From NCBI GenBank assembly GCA_023423695.1, contig JAFAFA010000051.1, forward strand, positions 1 to 64,000: a stretch of 64,000 nucleotides of DNA, in the 5' to 3' direction. The position numbers and the translations under genes are program-made. This stretch comes from Pseudomonadota bacterium (GTDB lineage: Bacteria > Pseudomonadota > Alphaproteobacteria > Azospirillales > Azospirillaceae). This document shows, in pieces, positions 32,358 to 40,918 of the stretch (within the stretch, counting starts at the first letter, position 1; each line of letters begins with the position of its first letter). The notes under the pieces are model-generated. The model saw nothing but the letters and a program-made list of their open reading frames with translations. It ran no database searches and was not told the DNA's origin.

Positions 32358-33629
32358 TCAGAGCGGGGTGCCGGTCAGCACGCCGTCCTTGATGCCGGTG
32401 ATGGCGGCGGGCACCAGCGAGCCGGGCGGGAAGGGCCGGCCCAGGCGAACCGCGGCGAAATGCTCCGTACGGCCCAGGTCGTCCTTTTCCACCAGCACTG
32501 TGGCGGTGCGGCCGACCAGGCTCGCCAGCGTGCGGGCCTCCGCCGCCTCACCGACGGCACGCAGGCGGGCGGCGCGCTCCTTGCGGACGGCTCCGTCGAC
32601 CTGCGGCATGCGGGCGGCCGGTGTGCCGGGGCGCGGGCTGTAGGGGAAGACATGAAGCCATGTCAGGCCGCAGTCCTCCACCAGCCGCATGGTGTTCTGG
32701 AACATCTCCTCGGTCTCCGTTGGGAAACCGGCGATGAAGTCGGCGCCGAACACCACGTCGGGCCGGATCGAGCGCACCCGCTCGCAGAACGCGATGGAGT
32801 CGGCGCGGCCGTGTCGGCGCTTCATCCGCTTGAGCACCATGTCGTCACCGGCCTGCAAGGACAGGTGCAGGTGCGGCATCAGGCGCGGCTCGTTCTCGAT
32901 CAGGCGCCAGAGGTCGTCGTCCATCTCGATGCAGTCGATGGAGGACAGGCGCAGCCGCGGCAACTCCGGCACCAGGGCCAGCAGCCGGCGCACCATCTGC
33001 CCCAGCGACGGCGAACCCGGCAGGTCGGGTCCGTAGCTGGTGATGTCGACTCCCGACAGCACCACCTCGTTGTAGCCGGCCTTCACCAGCGCCTGGACCT
33101 GCTCGACGATGCCGCCGATGGGGACGGAGCGCGAGGGGCCGCGGCCATAGGGGATGATGCAGAATGTACAGCGGTGGTCGCAGCCCTGCTGGACCTGGAC
33201 GAAGGCGCGGGCGCGGTCCTCGAATCCGCCGATCAGGTGGCCGGCGGTCTCCTTCACCGACATGATGTCGTTGACCAGGACCTTCTCGGCCGGCGGCAGG
33301 CCCCAGCTTTCCGGCTGCAGCTTTTCCTGGTTGCCCAGGACCTGATCGACTTCCGGCATCGCCGCGAAGCGCTGCGGATCGATCTGGGCGGCGCAGCCGG
33401 TGACGACGATGCGGGCGTCCGGCCGCTCGCGCCGCAGCTTGCGGATGGTCTGCCGCGCCTGCCGTTCGGCTTCCGACGTCACGGCGCAGGTGTTGACGAT
33501 CACCACGTCGTCCAGCCCGGCGCTGCGCACATGGTTGCGCATCACCTCGGACTCGTAGGTGTTCAGGCGGCAGCCGAAGGTGACGATTTCGGGGCCGGTC
33601 TGCGTCGTGCTGTCAGTCGTATCGCTCAT
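32358..33629 (-). CDS. mtaB: tRNA t6A37 methylthiotransferase
   Basis: Radical-SAM enzyme that converts t6A37 to ms2t6A37 in tRNAs reading ANN codons. The 423-residue protein has the UPF0004 N-terminal cluster site (FGCRLNTYES, VNTCAVTSEAE, VTGCAAQID), the radical-SAM motif CDHRCTFCIIPYGRGPSRS, SLQAGDDMVLKRMKRRH and a C-terminal TRAM-like region. FGCRLN rather than GCQMN separates MtaB from MiaB. Start ATG 33629 overlaps the dapF stop by four bases (ATGA), so the two are coupled. Confidence 0.96.
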   Translation of the reverse strand: MSDTTDSTTQTGPEIVTFGCRLNTYESEVMRNHVRSAGLDDVVIVNTCAVTSEAERQARQTIRKLRRERPDARIVVTGCAAQIDPQRFAAMPEVDQVLGNQEKLQPESWGLPPAEKVLVNDIMSVKETAGHLIGGFEDRARAFVQVQQGCDHRCTFCIIPYGRGPSRSVPIGGIVEQVQALVKAGYNEVVLSGVDITSYGPDLPGSPSLGQMVRRLLALVPELPRLRLSSIDCIEMDDDLWRLIENEPRLMPHLHLSLQAGDDMVLKRMKRRHGRADSIAFCERVRSIRPDVVFGADFIAGFPTETEEMFQNTMRLVEDCGLTWLHVFPYSPRPGTPAARMPQVDGAVRKERAARLRAVGEAAEARTLASLVGRTATVLVEKDDLGRTEHFAAVRLGRPFPPGSLVPAAITGIKDGVLTGTPL

Positions 33630-34462
33630 ACCGAAACCAGTTCAGCCGACAGCCGGCCGTTGAAGCTCAGCGCCACCGGGCCGGTCATCAGGACGCGGTC
33701 GTCATCGGTCCATTCGATGGTCAGCGTGCCGCCGTCCAGCAGGATGTCGGCCTTGCGCCCGGTCAGGCCGCGGCGGGCGGCAGCCACCAGCGTGGCGCAG
33801 GCGCCGGTGCCGCAAGCCTGGGTAATGCCGGCACCGCGCTCCCACACCCGCATGCGGATGGCGGTCGGCGACAGAACCTGCGCGAACTCGACGTTGGATC
33901 TCTCGGGGAAGGCCGGGTGGTTCTCGAACACCGGTCCGACTTCGGCCAGCGGCACCGCTTCGGCATCGTCGACGAAGAAGACGGCGTGCGGGTTGCCCAT
34001 GTTGACCGCGACGGGGCCCGCGAAGCCGCCATGCTCCACCGACTCGACCCGCAGCGTGTCTGTGGGGGCGGCCAGCGGAATGGCGCTCCAGTCCAGACGG
34101 GGCGGACCCATGTCCACGGTGATGCGGCCGTTATCGGCACGGCTGGCGTGCAGCAGCCCGGCGGCGGTCTGGAAGCTGGCGCGGTCGCGCCCGCTTTCCT
34201 CCATCAGCAGCCAGCCCACGCAGCGCGACGCATTGCCGCAGGCTGCGGCCTCGCTGCCGTCGGCGTTGCGGATGCGCATGAAGGCGTCGGCCCCGGGCGC
34301 CTCCGTGCTTTCCAGAATGATGAACTGGTCGCAGCCCACGCCGGTCTTGCGGTCGGCGATGGCACGCACCTCCGCGCCCGAGGGGCGGTAAGGTTCGGAA
34401 CGGGCGTCGATCACGACGAAGTCGTTGCCGAGGCCGTGCATCTTCAGGAATTCGCGGATCAT
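33626..34462 (-). CDS. dapF: Diaminopimelate epimerase
   Basis: Converts LL- to meso-diaminopimelate for lysine and peptidoglycan. The 278-residue protein has both catalytic cysteines: ADGSEAAACGNASRCVGW (about residue 73) and QACGTGACATLVAA (about 219). The N-terminal MHGLGNDFVVIDAR is diagnostic. The first motif reads ACGNASRC where ACGNGARC is common, a mild change outside the catalytic residues. ATG 34462; ends in a four-base overlap with mtaB. Confidence 0.97.
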   Translation of the reverse strand: MIREFLKMHGLGNDFVVIDARSEPYRPSGAEVRAIADRKTGVGCDQFIILESTEAPGADAFMRIRNADGSEAAACGNASRCVGWLLMEESGRDRASFQTAAGLLHASRADNGRITVDMGPPRLDWSAIPLAAPTDTLRVESVEHGGFAGPVAVNMGNPHAVFFVDDAEAVPLAEVGPVFENHPAFPERSNVEFAQVLSPTAIRMRVWERGAGITQACGTGACATLVAAARRGLTGRKADILLDGGTLTIEWTDDDRVLMTGPVALSFNGRLSAELVSV

Positions 34463-34504
34463 GGCCGCCGTTATATGGCGAGCCGTGGGGATAAGTCCAT
34501 AAGG

Positions 34505-34529
34505 CGCCGCGCAACGCTGATTCGCGGCG
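34505..34529 (-). other. Hairpin just after the gtrA-like gene
   Basis: CGCCGCG and CGCGGCG form a seven-base perfect stem around an 11-base loop, starting two bases past the GtrA-family stop (minus strand). No T tract follows, so a terminator role is only possible. Confidence 0.35.
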
Positions 34530-34530
34530 G

Positions 34531-34962
34531 TTACGCTCCCTTGAACACCAGATGCTTCGACGCCGCGAAGTTGAAGAACATGCCGGCGATGGAGCCGGCG
34601 GCCACCGCCAGGAACGGATGCTCGGCGACGGTCTGCACGCCCGATTCCAGCCCCACCGACACGCCGTAGTTCACCACGCCGCCGATGGCGTTGGCGGCGA
34701 TGAACTTGGCCCATTGGCGGTGCAGAGGCTCGTCCGCCGCGCCGCGGAAGGTGAAGGCGCGATTCAGCGCCCAGGTCGCCGTCGCCGCGGCGAAGAAGGA
34801 CGGAATGCGGGCGGCGAAGAACTCCAGCCCCAGCGCCAGTCCGCCATAGAGCACGGCGGTGTCCACCAGCAGTCCGATGACGCCGACCAAGCCGAACTTG
34901 GCGAACTGCACCCCCAGCCGGCCGAGCCGGCTGTCCAGCAGAGCGGCGACCGGCCCGGTCAC
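34531..34962 (-). CDS. GtrA-family membrane protein
   Basis: A 143-residue protein with four hydrophobic segments (about 20-42, 48-67, 85-105, 115-135), the GtrA/DPMS-type fold thought to flip or position polyprenyl-phosphate sugars. Motifs FAKFGLVGVIGLLVDTAVLY, ATATWALNRAFTFRG and FFNFAASKHLVFKG are typical. Start is GTG 34962, which overlaps the stop of the upstream glycosyltransferase (GTGA), giving tight coupling; no ATG is available before the first membrane segment. Partner of the adjacent GT2. Confidence 0.88.
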   Translation of the reverse strand: MTGPVAALLDSRLGRLGVQFAKFGLVGVIGLLVDTAVLYGGLALGLEFFAARIPSFFAAATATWALNRAFTFRGAADEPLHRQWAKFIAANAIGGVVNYGVSVGLESGVQTVAEHPFLAVAAGSIAGMFFNFAASKHLVFKGA

Positions 34963-36014
34963 CGGCGGCCGTCCCCGCGTTCGCCAGCCAGCGGCGGGTG
35001 GTTGCCCGGCGCGCGCAGCGACAGGTAATGCATGCGCTTGGCCTCGCGGCGGCCATGGGTGACGGTGTCCAGGATCAGCCCGCAGGCCAGGCTGAGGAAG
35101 GCCATCAGCATCAGCCCGGTCGCCAGCATCGCGGTGGGGAAGCGCGGAACCAGTCCGGTCTGGAAGTAGGTGGCGATCACCGGCACGCCGAGGATCACCG
35201 ACAGCAGGGCCAGCAGGCCGAACAGACCGGAGAAGAAGGGCAGCGGCCGCTCCTCCTTCACCAGGATGATGATGGTGCGCAGGATGCGGATGCCGTCGCG
35301 GATGGTGTTCAGCTTGCTGTGTGATCCGGGCGGCCGGTCCTTGTAGGGGGTCTTCACCTCGGCGATCGGCATGCGCAGCTCCAGCGCATGGACGGTCAGT
35401 TCCGTTTCGGTCTCGAAACCGCTGGCCAGCGCCGGGAAGGACTTCACGAAGCGGCGGGAGAACACCCGGTAGCCCGACAGCATGTCGCCGATGCGGCTGC
35501 CGAAGATGTTGGCGACCATGCCGGTCAGGACAAGGTTGCCGAAGCGGTGGCCGGGGCGGTAGGCGGCGACGATCTCCGTCACCCGCGCGCCGTTGACCAT
35601 GTCCAGCTGCTCTTCCCACAGGCGCTTGACCAGCTGCGGTGCGCTCGGCGCATGATAGGTGTCGTCACCGTCGACCAGCACATACACGTCCGCCTCGATG
35701 TCGGCGAACATGCGGCGCATGACGTTGCCCTTGCCCTGCAGCGGTTCGTGCCGGACCACCGCCCCCGCGGCACGCGCGACCTCGACCGTCCGGTCCTTGG
35801 AATTGTTGTCGTAGACGTAGACCGTCGCCTCCGGCAGGGCGGCGCGGAAGTCCTGCACCACCTTGCCGATTGCCGCCTCTTCATTGTAGCACGGGATCAG
35901 CACCGCAATGGTCGGCGCCGGGGCGGAGTCCGCATTGGCCCGCGGCGCTCCCGAAGCGTCGGTGCCAGTGGTGCCGGTGGTGGAGTCGGCGCGGTCGATG
36001 GTCGATACGGTCAT
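34959..36014 (-). CDS. GT2 glycosyltransferase, polyprenyl-phosphate type, with two C-terminal membrane segments
   Basis: A 351-residue transferase of the DPM1/ArnC-like class that would load a sugar onto polyprenyl phosphate. Residues 35-260 form the GT-A domain: IAVLIPCYNEEAAIGKVV, YVYDNNSKDRT, LVDGDDTYH (metal-binding DxD region) and GSRIGDMLSGYRVFSRRFV. Two membrane helices follow (about 267-292 and 303-327). The N-terminal 35 residues are Ser/Thr/Asp/Ala-rich and probably disordered. The sugar is not readable from sequence. In one unit with the downstream GtrA gene and close to the membrane-protein gene upstream. Confidence 0.9.
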   Translation of the reverse strand: MTVSTIDRADSTTGTTGTDASGAPRANADSAPAPTIAVLIPCYNEEAAIGKVVQDFRAALPEATVYVYDNNSKDRTVEVARAAGAVVRHEPLQGKGNVMRRMFADIEADVYVLVDGDDTYHAPSAPQLVKRLWEEQLDMVNGARVTEIVAAYRPGHRFGNLVLTGMVANIFGSRIGDMLSGYRVFSRRFVKSFPALASGFETETELTVHALELRMPIAEVKTPYKDRPPGSHSKLNTIRDGIRILRTIIILVKEERPLPFFSGLFGLLALLSVILGVPVIATYFQTGLVPRFPTAMLATGLMLMAFLSLACGLILDTVTHGRREAKRMHYLSLRAPGNHPPLAGERGDGRR

Positions 36015-36105
36015 GGCGCTGGCTTTATGGCTGGAAAAGGGCGGACGGGGCGGTTACCGGCGATAAACAGCACAAACCCGGCGATTATTCCACTATCTCC
36101 CGATT

Positions 36106-37713
36106 TCAGGGCGTCCTGTCCACGGCGCAGAGGTTCAGGGTCTCGCCAAGATTGTTCGGAATCGGCCGGCAGCGCTGCGGGTCCAGCCGCAGGCCGAGCA
36201 GTGCGGCGGCCTTTGCCGCGCCAGGTGTGTCGGGGATCGTGCTCAGCATCAGGAAGGAGCCGCGGTGGGACGCCACCTTGTCCTTCAGGATGGCGAGATA
36301 GCCGTTGCCGACCGAATCCGGCTGCAGGAAATTGGACTGGATGCGCACGAAGGTGACGCGCGGCGGGAAGGACGGGATGACGTGCGAGATGGCCCAATAT
36401 CCCGCCATCAGCACCATGGTGTCGTCCGCATCCTCGATGGGCGGCACTTCCGCCGTCACCCACTTGTCGGCCCAGGCGACGCGCCCCCAGTCGGCCGGCT
36501 GCACCGTCAGCTGCACCAGCGCCAGCAGGGCCGCCGCCAGTCCGATGCGCAGGCGGCGGGACAGCGGCAGCAGGCCGACCGCCATCACCAGCGCCAGCGG
36601 CGCCAGCATCTCCAGCGGCACCAGATAGCGGTAGATGCAGAACATCACCACCCACAGCACGTAGGTGACGGAGAGCGCCGTCAGCAGGAAGCGCGTCGCC
36701 GGCCTTTCGGTCAGCCATTCGTTACGCCGATGCAACGACCATCCGATCAGCGCGCCGACGGCTCCCAGCGGCACCAGGACGAACAGCGCCAGCACCCGCA
36801 GGTCGAAGAACGGCACCTCGCCCACCGTCAGGGGGGAGAAGGTGAAGACGAAGGGGAAGAACAGCCGCTGCCACAGACCGGGCGGGAAGAAGCTGACATT
36901 GACGTAGTCGGATATCGCGGCGAAGGGCGACTTGAAGATGTGGTTCATGTGCGGGAAGACCGGGTTCCCGTAATCGTGCCACAGATGGGCCATCCACACG
37001 CCGCCGCCCAGCGCCAGACCGGCAAGCACCCCGATGCCGAAGAAGAAGGCCAGCCACAGCCGCCGCCACGGCCGGGCGGGCAGGGCCAGGAAGCCCAGGC
37101 ACAGCCCGACCGCATAGATCACCGTCGGGTTCTTCAACCCCATCGCCACCCCGGCCAGCAGCCCGGCCGCCGCCACCCGTGCGAAGCTCGGCAGCGGCCG
37201 TCCATCCAGGATTCCGGGCAGGCTGCCGGCGATGATGGCGAGTGCGCCCAGCACGCCCAGGCTGACCACATTGTCCTGGAAGGTTGTGCCGATCAGACCC
37301 AGCGCCCCACCGCCCAGTCCGCCCATCACTGCCAATGCCATGGCGATCAGGCTTCGTTGTAGAGCCGGACCGTTCCGGAAGCAGGACGATGCCACCAGAT
37401 ACAGCAGCGACAGGTTGATCCCCTGCAGCGCTCCCCACAGGAATCCCGCCGCCTGCGCCGGCAGCCGGGTCGCCAGCCAATAGAAGGGCACGTCCAGGAA
37501 GGGGCTGTAGAAGGTCGGCATCTGCGCCGGCAGCAGGTCGCGCCCGATCCGCCCGGTCAGCAGCGCATAGGCGTTGTACCAGTGGTAGTTCCGCAGATCC
37601 CAGTTGGCGTCCATGCCGAAGGCCAGCGTCAGAAGCCCGTAGGCGACCGGGGCCAGCAGCAGGAAGGCACGGCCGATCAGGCGGGCGCGGCGGTCGTCGT
37701 CAATGGTCGGCAT
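36106..37713 (-). CDS. Polytopic membrane protein, probable GT-C-like glycosyltransferase
   Basis: A 535-residue protein with about ten to twelve membrane segments over residues 15-430 and a soluble C-terminal part of roughly 100 residues. The first loop (FGMDANWDLRNYHWYNAYALL) is conserved in a family of uncharacterised membrane proteins and holds the acidic residue expected of GT-C enzymes that use polyprenyl-linked sugar donors. No further catalytic residue can be named. ATG 37713 gives a start close to the first membrane segment; an ATG at 37794 would add 27 residues without family character. Its neighbours (GT2 and GtrA) would make the lipid-linked donor. Confidence 0.75.
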   Translation of the reverse strand: MPTIDDDRRARLIGRAFLLLAPVAYGLLTLAFGMDANWDLRNYHWYNAYALLTGRIGRDLLPAQMPTFYSPFLDVPFYWLATRLPAQAAGFLWGALQGINLSLLYLVASSCFRNGPALQRSLIAMALAVMGGLGGGALGLIGTTFQDNVVSLGVLGALAIIAGSLPGILDGRPLPSFARVAAAGLLAGVAMGLKNPTVIYAVGLCLGFLALPARPWRRLWLAFFFGIGVLAGLALGGGVWMAHLWHDYGNPVFPHMNHIFKSPFAAISDYVNVSFFPPGLWQRLFFPFVFTFSPLTVGEVPFFDLRVLALFVLVPLGAVGALIGWSLHRRNEWLTERPATRFLLTALSVTYVLWVVMFCIYRYLVPLEMLAPLALVMAVGLLPLSRRLRIGLAAALLALVQLTVQPADWGRVAWADKWVTAEVPPIEDADDTMVLMAGYWAISHVIPSFPPRVTFVRIQSNFLQPDSVGNGYLAILKDKVASHRGSFLMLSTIPDTPGAAKAAALLGLRLDPQRCRPIPNNLGETLNLCAVDRTP

Positions 37714-37818
37714 CGGGTCGGGCGGCCTTCGTTGGTCTTGTTCATTCGATGGGATATGACGGCTTGGCAGGGAGATTTGGTAGGCTGTCGCCAAGCTCGC
37801 CGCAAGGGGCGCGGCGGA

Positions 37819-38739
37819 TCAGCCCTCCGTCATCGAGGAGTCCTGCGCCGCGGATTCCTGCCGACGCAGCCAGTCGGCCAGACCGGGCAGGGCGGTGTGG
37901 TCGGGATGGCGGTGCTCCAGCAGGAAATAGCGTCCGGTCTCCGCCGCGGGACAGCCGGGAACCGGAACCAGCCGCCCGTCGGCCAGCTGCCGCTCGATGA
38001 ACAGCAGCGGCACCAGGGCTATTCCCAGCCCGTCTTCCGCCGCCTGGATGGCGACATAGGTGTGATCGACTTCCAGCCGGTTGCGCAGCCCGTCGGCGCC
38101 GATGCGGTTGGCGGCGCACCAGTTCGGCCACAAATCCGGCCGCGCCCGGATGGTGATGACCGTGCGCCCGGCCAACCCGTCCGGCATCGCGACGCCGTTC
38201 ATCTCCTCCAGCAGCCGCGGGCTGCAGACCGGCGCCGACCGCTCTGCCATCAGCGGGTGGGGAGTCAGGCCGGCGAAATGGCCGGGGTCGCGGCGGATGG
38301 CGTAGTCGAGCGGGCGCGACAGGTCGATGCGGTCGGGCGCCGTGAACAGCGACAGCTCGACATCGGGAAAGGCCGTCCTGAAGGCCGGCAGCCGCGGCAG
38401 CAGCCAATGCATGGCGAAGGTCGGGATGCAGTCGAGATGGACGACCTGTCCGCCCTTCTCCTCGCGCAATGTGCCGGTGGCGGTCGCCAGCTGGTCGAAC
38501 AGATCGGCCACCCGCACGAAATAGCGCGCGCCGACCGGCGTGAGCCGGACCTGCCGGCGTGACCGGTCGAACAGCGCCAGCCCCAGCCAATCCTCCAGCA
38601 GACGAATCTGCCGGCTGACCGCGCCGGTGGTGACGCACAGCTCCTCCGCGGCGGCACGGAAACTGCCATGACGGGCGGCGGCGACGAAAGCGCGCAGGGC
38701 GTTGAGGGGCGGAAGCGACGTGTTCGATCGGCTGGACAT
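37819..38739 (-). CDS. LysR-family transcriptional regulator (GcvA-like)
   Basis: A 306-residue regulator. The N-terminal winged helix-turn-helix is PPLNALRAFVAAARHGSFRAAAEELCVTTGAVSRQIRLLEDWLG (in part), and the GcvA-type pattern with AVSRQIRLLEDWLGLALFDR is clear. The periplasmic-binding-like effector domain spans about 95-295. ATG 38739 chosen; the open frame continues 87 bases but those residues do not fit the family. Divergent from an MFS transporter 104 bases away, which it probably controls; the effector is unknown. Confidence 0.93.
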   Translation of the reverse strand: MSSRSNTSLPPLNALRAFVAAARHGSFRAAAEELCVTTGAVSRQIRLLEDWLGLALFDRSRRQVRLTPVGARYFVRVADLFDQLATATGTLREEKGGQVVHLDCIPTFAMHWLLPRLPAFRTAFPDVELSLFTAPDRIDLSRPLDYAIRRDPGHFAGLTPHPLMAERSAPVCSPRLLEEMNGVAMPDGLAGRTVITIRARPDLWPNWCAANRIGADGLRNRLEVDHTYVAIQAAEDGLGIALVPLLFIERQLADGRLVPVPGCPAAETGRYFLLEHRHPDHTALPGLADWLRRQESAAQDSSMTEG

Positions 38740-38843
38740 CCGTTGATTTTTTCTCAACGGACATCGCAGAACAAGTCGTTTTTCCCAACCGTGGCCGGGC
38801 GCTACCGTGGCGCCAACCGACTTCAAGAACGGGATGACGGGGC

Positions 38844-40052
38844 GTGGACGGAAAGAGCGGACCGGCGGTGCCGGCGCGGGTGGTGTGGGCGCTAGGCATG
38901 TCGCAGCTGGTCTGCTGGGGTGTGTCCTACTACCTCGTTGGCCTGTTCGGAGAGGCGATGGCCGCCGATCTGGGGCAGGGATTGCCGGCGATCCATGGCG
39001 GCTTCACCCTGGCGCTGGTGGTGATGGGGCTGGTGTCGTCCGCCGTCGGCCGCGCCATCGACCGGCGGGGCGGGCGGGCAGTGATGGTCGCCGGGTCCCT
39101 CCTGATGGCGGCCGGCTGCGTCGGCTTGGCGCTGGCGCAGGGGCTGGTCGTCTATTACGCGTCCTGGGTGCTGCTCGGCCTTGCGATGCGGATGGCGCTC
39201 TATGATGCGGCCTTCGCCGCGCTGGCCCGCATCGGTGGCCGGGCGGCGCGCCGGCCGATCTCGCAGATCACGCTGCTCGGCGGGCTTGCCTCCAGCGTGA
39301 TGTGGCTGGTCGGGCAGTTTGTGGCGGAGGAACTGGGCTGGCGCGGCGCGCTTCTCGTCTATGCGCTGCTGGCGCTCGCCACGGTGCCGCTGCACCTGCT
39401 GATCCCGCCAGACCGCTTCGTGGAACCGGTGCCGGACGCCGCCCCCGCGGTCCAGGCACCCGCAGCGCCGGCCGCCCCGCCGTCCTCGACCCTGGCGGCA
39501 GTTCTTTATGCGTTGATCGTTGCGCTGTCGGGGATGCTGAACTCCGGCCTGTCGGCCCACATGATCGGCATGCTGGCGGGGCTGGGGATGGCGCCGGCGC
39601 TGGCGGTCTGGGTGTCCACCCTGCGCGGCGTCGGACAGTCGGCGGCGCGGCTGGCGGAGATCCAGTTCGGCAGACGGCTGTCCGCCTTCGGCCTCGCCAT
39701 CCTGGCGACCGGGCTGATCGTGCCCTGTTTCCTGTTCCCGGTTGCCTTCGGGGCGGCGCCCGCCGCCGGCATCGCCTTCGCCCTGCTGTTCGGGGCAGGA
39801 AACGGACTGGTCACCATCGTGCGTGGCGCATTGCCGCTGGTTCTGTTCGACCCCGCCTGCTATGGGCAGACCGTCGGGCGCCTGATCACCCCCGGATTCT
39901 TCGTCTCGGCTCTCGCCCCGTTGGTCTACGCGCTGGTGATCGAGCGGTTCGGCGACGCGGCGGCGCTATGGCTGTCCTTTCTGCTGGCGGCGGGCGCGCT
40001 GGCGGCGGCACTGGTTCTGGCGCTGCGTTTCGGCACCCGCGATAGGGCCTGA
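38844..40052 (+). CDS. MFS transporter
   Basis: A 402-residue major-facilitator protein with about twelve membrane segments. The loop between helices 2 and 3 carries GRAIDRRGGRAVMVAG, the standard MFS motif A. A proline/alanine-rich central loop (PVPDAAPAVQAPAAPAAPPS) separates the two six-helix halves. The start is GTG 38844, preceded by GGGATGACGGG. Substrate unknown. Divergent from a LysR gene, which suggests inducible uptake or export of a small acid or aromatic compound. Confidence 0.88.
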   Translation: MDGKSGPAVPARVVWALGMSQLVCWGVSYYLVGLFGEAMAADLGQGLPAIHGGFTLALVVMGLVSSAVGRAIDRRGGRAVMVAGSLLMAAGCVGLALAQGLVVYYASWVLLGLAMRMALYDAAFAALARIGGRAARRPISQITLLGGLASSVMWLVGQFVAEELGWRGALLVYALLALATVPLHLLIPPDRFVEPVPDAAPAVQAPAAPAAPPSSTLAAVLYALIVALSGMLNSGLSAHMIGMLAGLGMAPALAVWVSTLRGVGQSAARLAEIQFGRRLSAFGLAILATGLIVPCFLFPVAFGAAPAAGIAFALLFGAGNGLVTIVRGALPLVLFDPACYGQTVGRLITPGFFVSALAPLVYALVIERFGDAAALWLSFLLAAGALAAALVLALRFGTRDRA

Positions 40053-40234
40053 CCGGGACGATCCGAGTGTATTCACGCAACAAAGATGCGCGCCGGTGCA
40101 TTCGCGCATGCCTGTTCGCTCACTGCGTGCCGGGAAAAGGGCAAGCTTCCTCTGGCAATGGCTTGTTTGGTCTGCTATTCACCACGCTCTGCATGCGCAC
40201 GCTTGCGCCTTCTTGCGCGACAGGATTTCTGGCG

Positions 40235-40846
40235 ATGGAAAAGTTCACGGTTCTCACCGGCGTTGCGGCGCCGCTGCCGATGATCAACGTCGATACCGAC
40301 ATGATCATCCCGAAGCAGTTCCTGAAGACCATCAAGCGGACGGGGCTGGGCAAGCATCTGTTCGACGAGATGCGTTACACCCCGGACGGGCAGGAGATCC
40401 CGGACTTCGTCCTGAACAAGCCGGCCTACCGCAAGGCCAGCATTCTGGTGGCGGGCGACAATTTCGGCTGCGGCTCCTCTCGCGAGCATGCGCCGTGGGC
40501 GCTGGCCGATTTCGGCATCCGCTGCATCATCGCCCCCAGCTTCGCCGACATCTTCTACAACAACTGTTTCAAGAACGGCATCCTGCCGATCAAGTTGCCG
40601 AAGGAGCAGGTGGACCTGCTGCTCGACGACGCGTCGCGCGGGTCGAACGCCGTCATCACGGTCGACCTTGAGAAGCAGACCATCACCGGCCCGGACGGCG
40701 GCACCATCTCCTTCGAACTGGATCCGTTCCGCAAGCACTGCCTGCTGAACGGCCTGGACGACATCGGCCTGACGCTGCAGCAGTCGGCCCATATCGACGG
40801 GTACGAGGGCAAGCAGCGTGCCGGCCAGCCGTGGATGTGGGGCTGA
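40235..40846 (+). CDS. leuD: 3-isopropylmalate dehydratase small subunit
   Basis: Small subunit of isopropylmalate isomerase in leucine synthesis, 203 residues. Recognised from INVDTDMIIPKQFLKTI, GDNFGCGSSREHAPWALADFGI and IIAPSFADIFYNNCFKNGILPI. The large subunit LeuC is not in the window. ATG 40235 with AGGA ten bases upstream. The 182-base leader contains no leucine-rich peptide that would suggest attenuation. It is followed 72 bases on by leuB. Confidence 0.97.
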   Translation: MEKFTVLTGVAAPLPMINVDTDMIIPKQFLKTIKRTGLGKHLFDEMRYTPDGQEIPDFVLNKPAYRKASILVAGDNFGCGSSREHAPWALADFGIRCIIAPSFADIFYNNCFKNGILPIKLPKEQVDLLLDDASRGSNAVITVDLEKQTITGPDGGTISFELDPFRKHCLLNGLDDIGLTLQQSAHIDGYEGKQRAGQPWMWG

Positions 40847-40918
40847 CGGCCCCCGTCCTCCCCCGATTCTCTTCAACTTCTGTCTTCTTGACGTCTGACA
40901 TTTGGGAGTGCGCCCGCC

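Noticed and set aside
40086..40283. 65-codon frame in the leuD leader as an attenuator peptide
   Set aside because: It contains few leucines and none in a run, and no alternative hairpins were seen.
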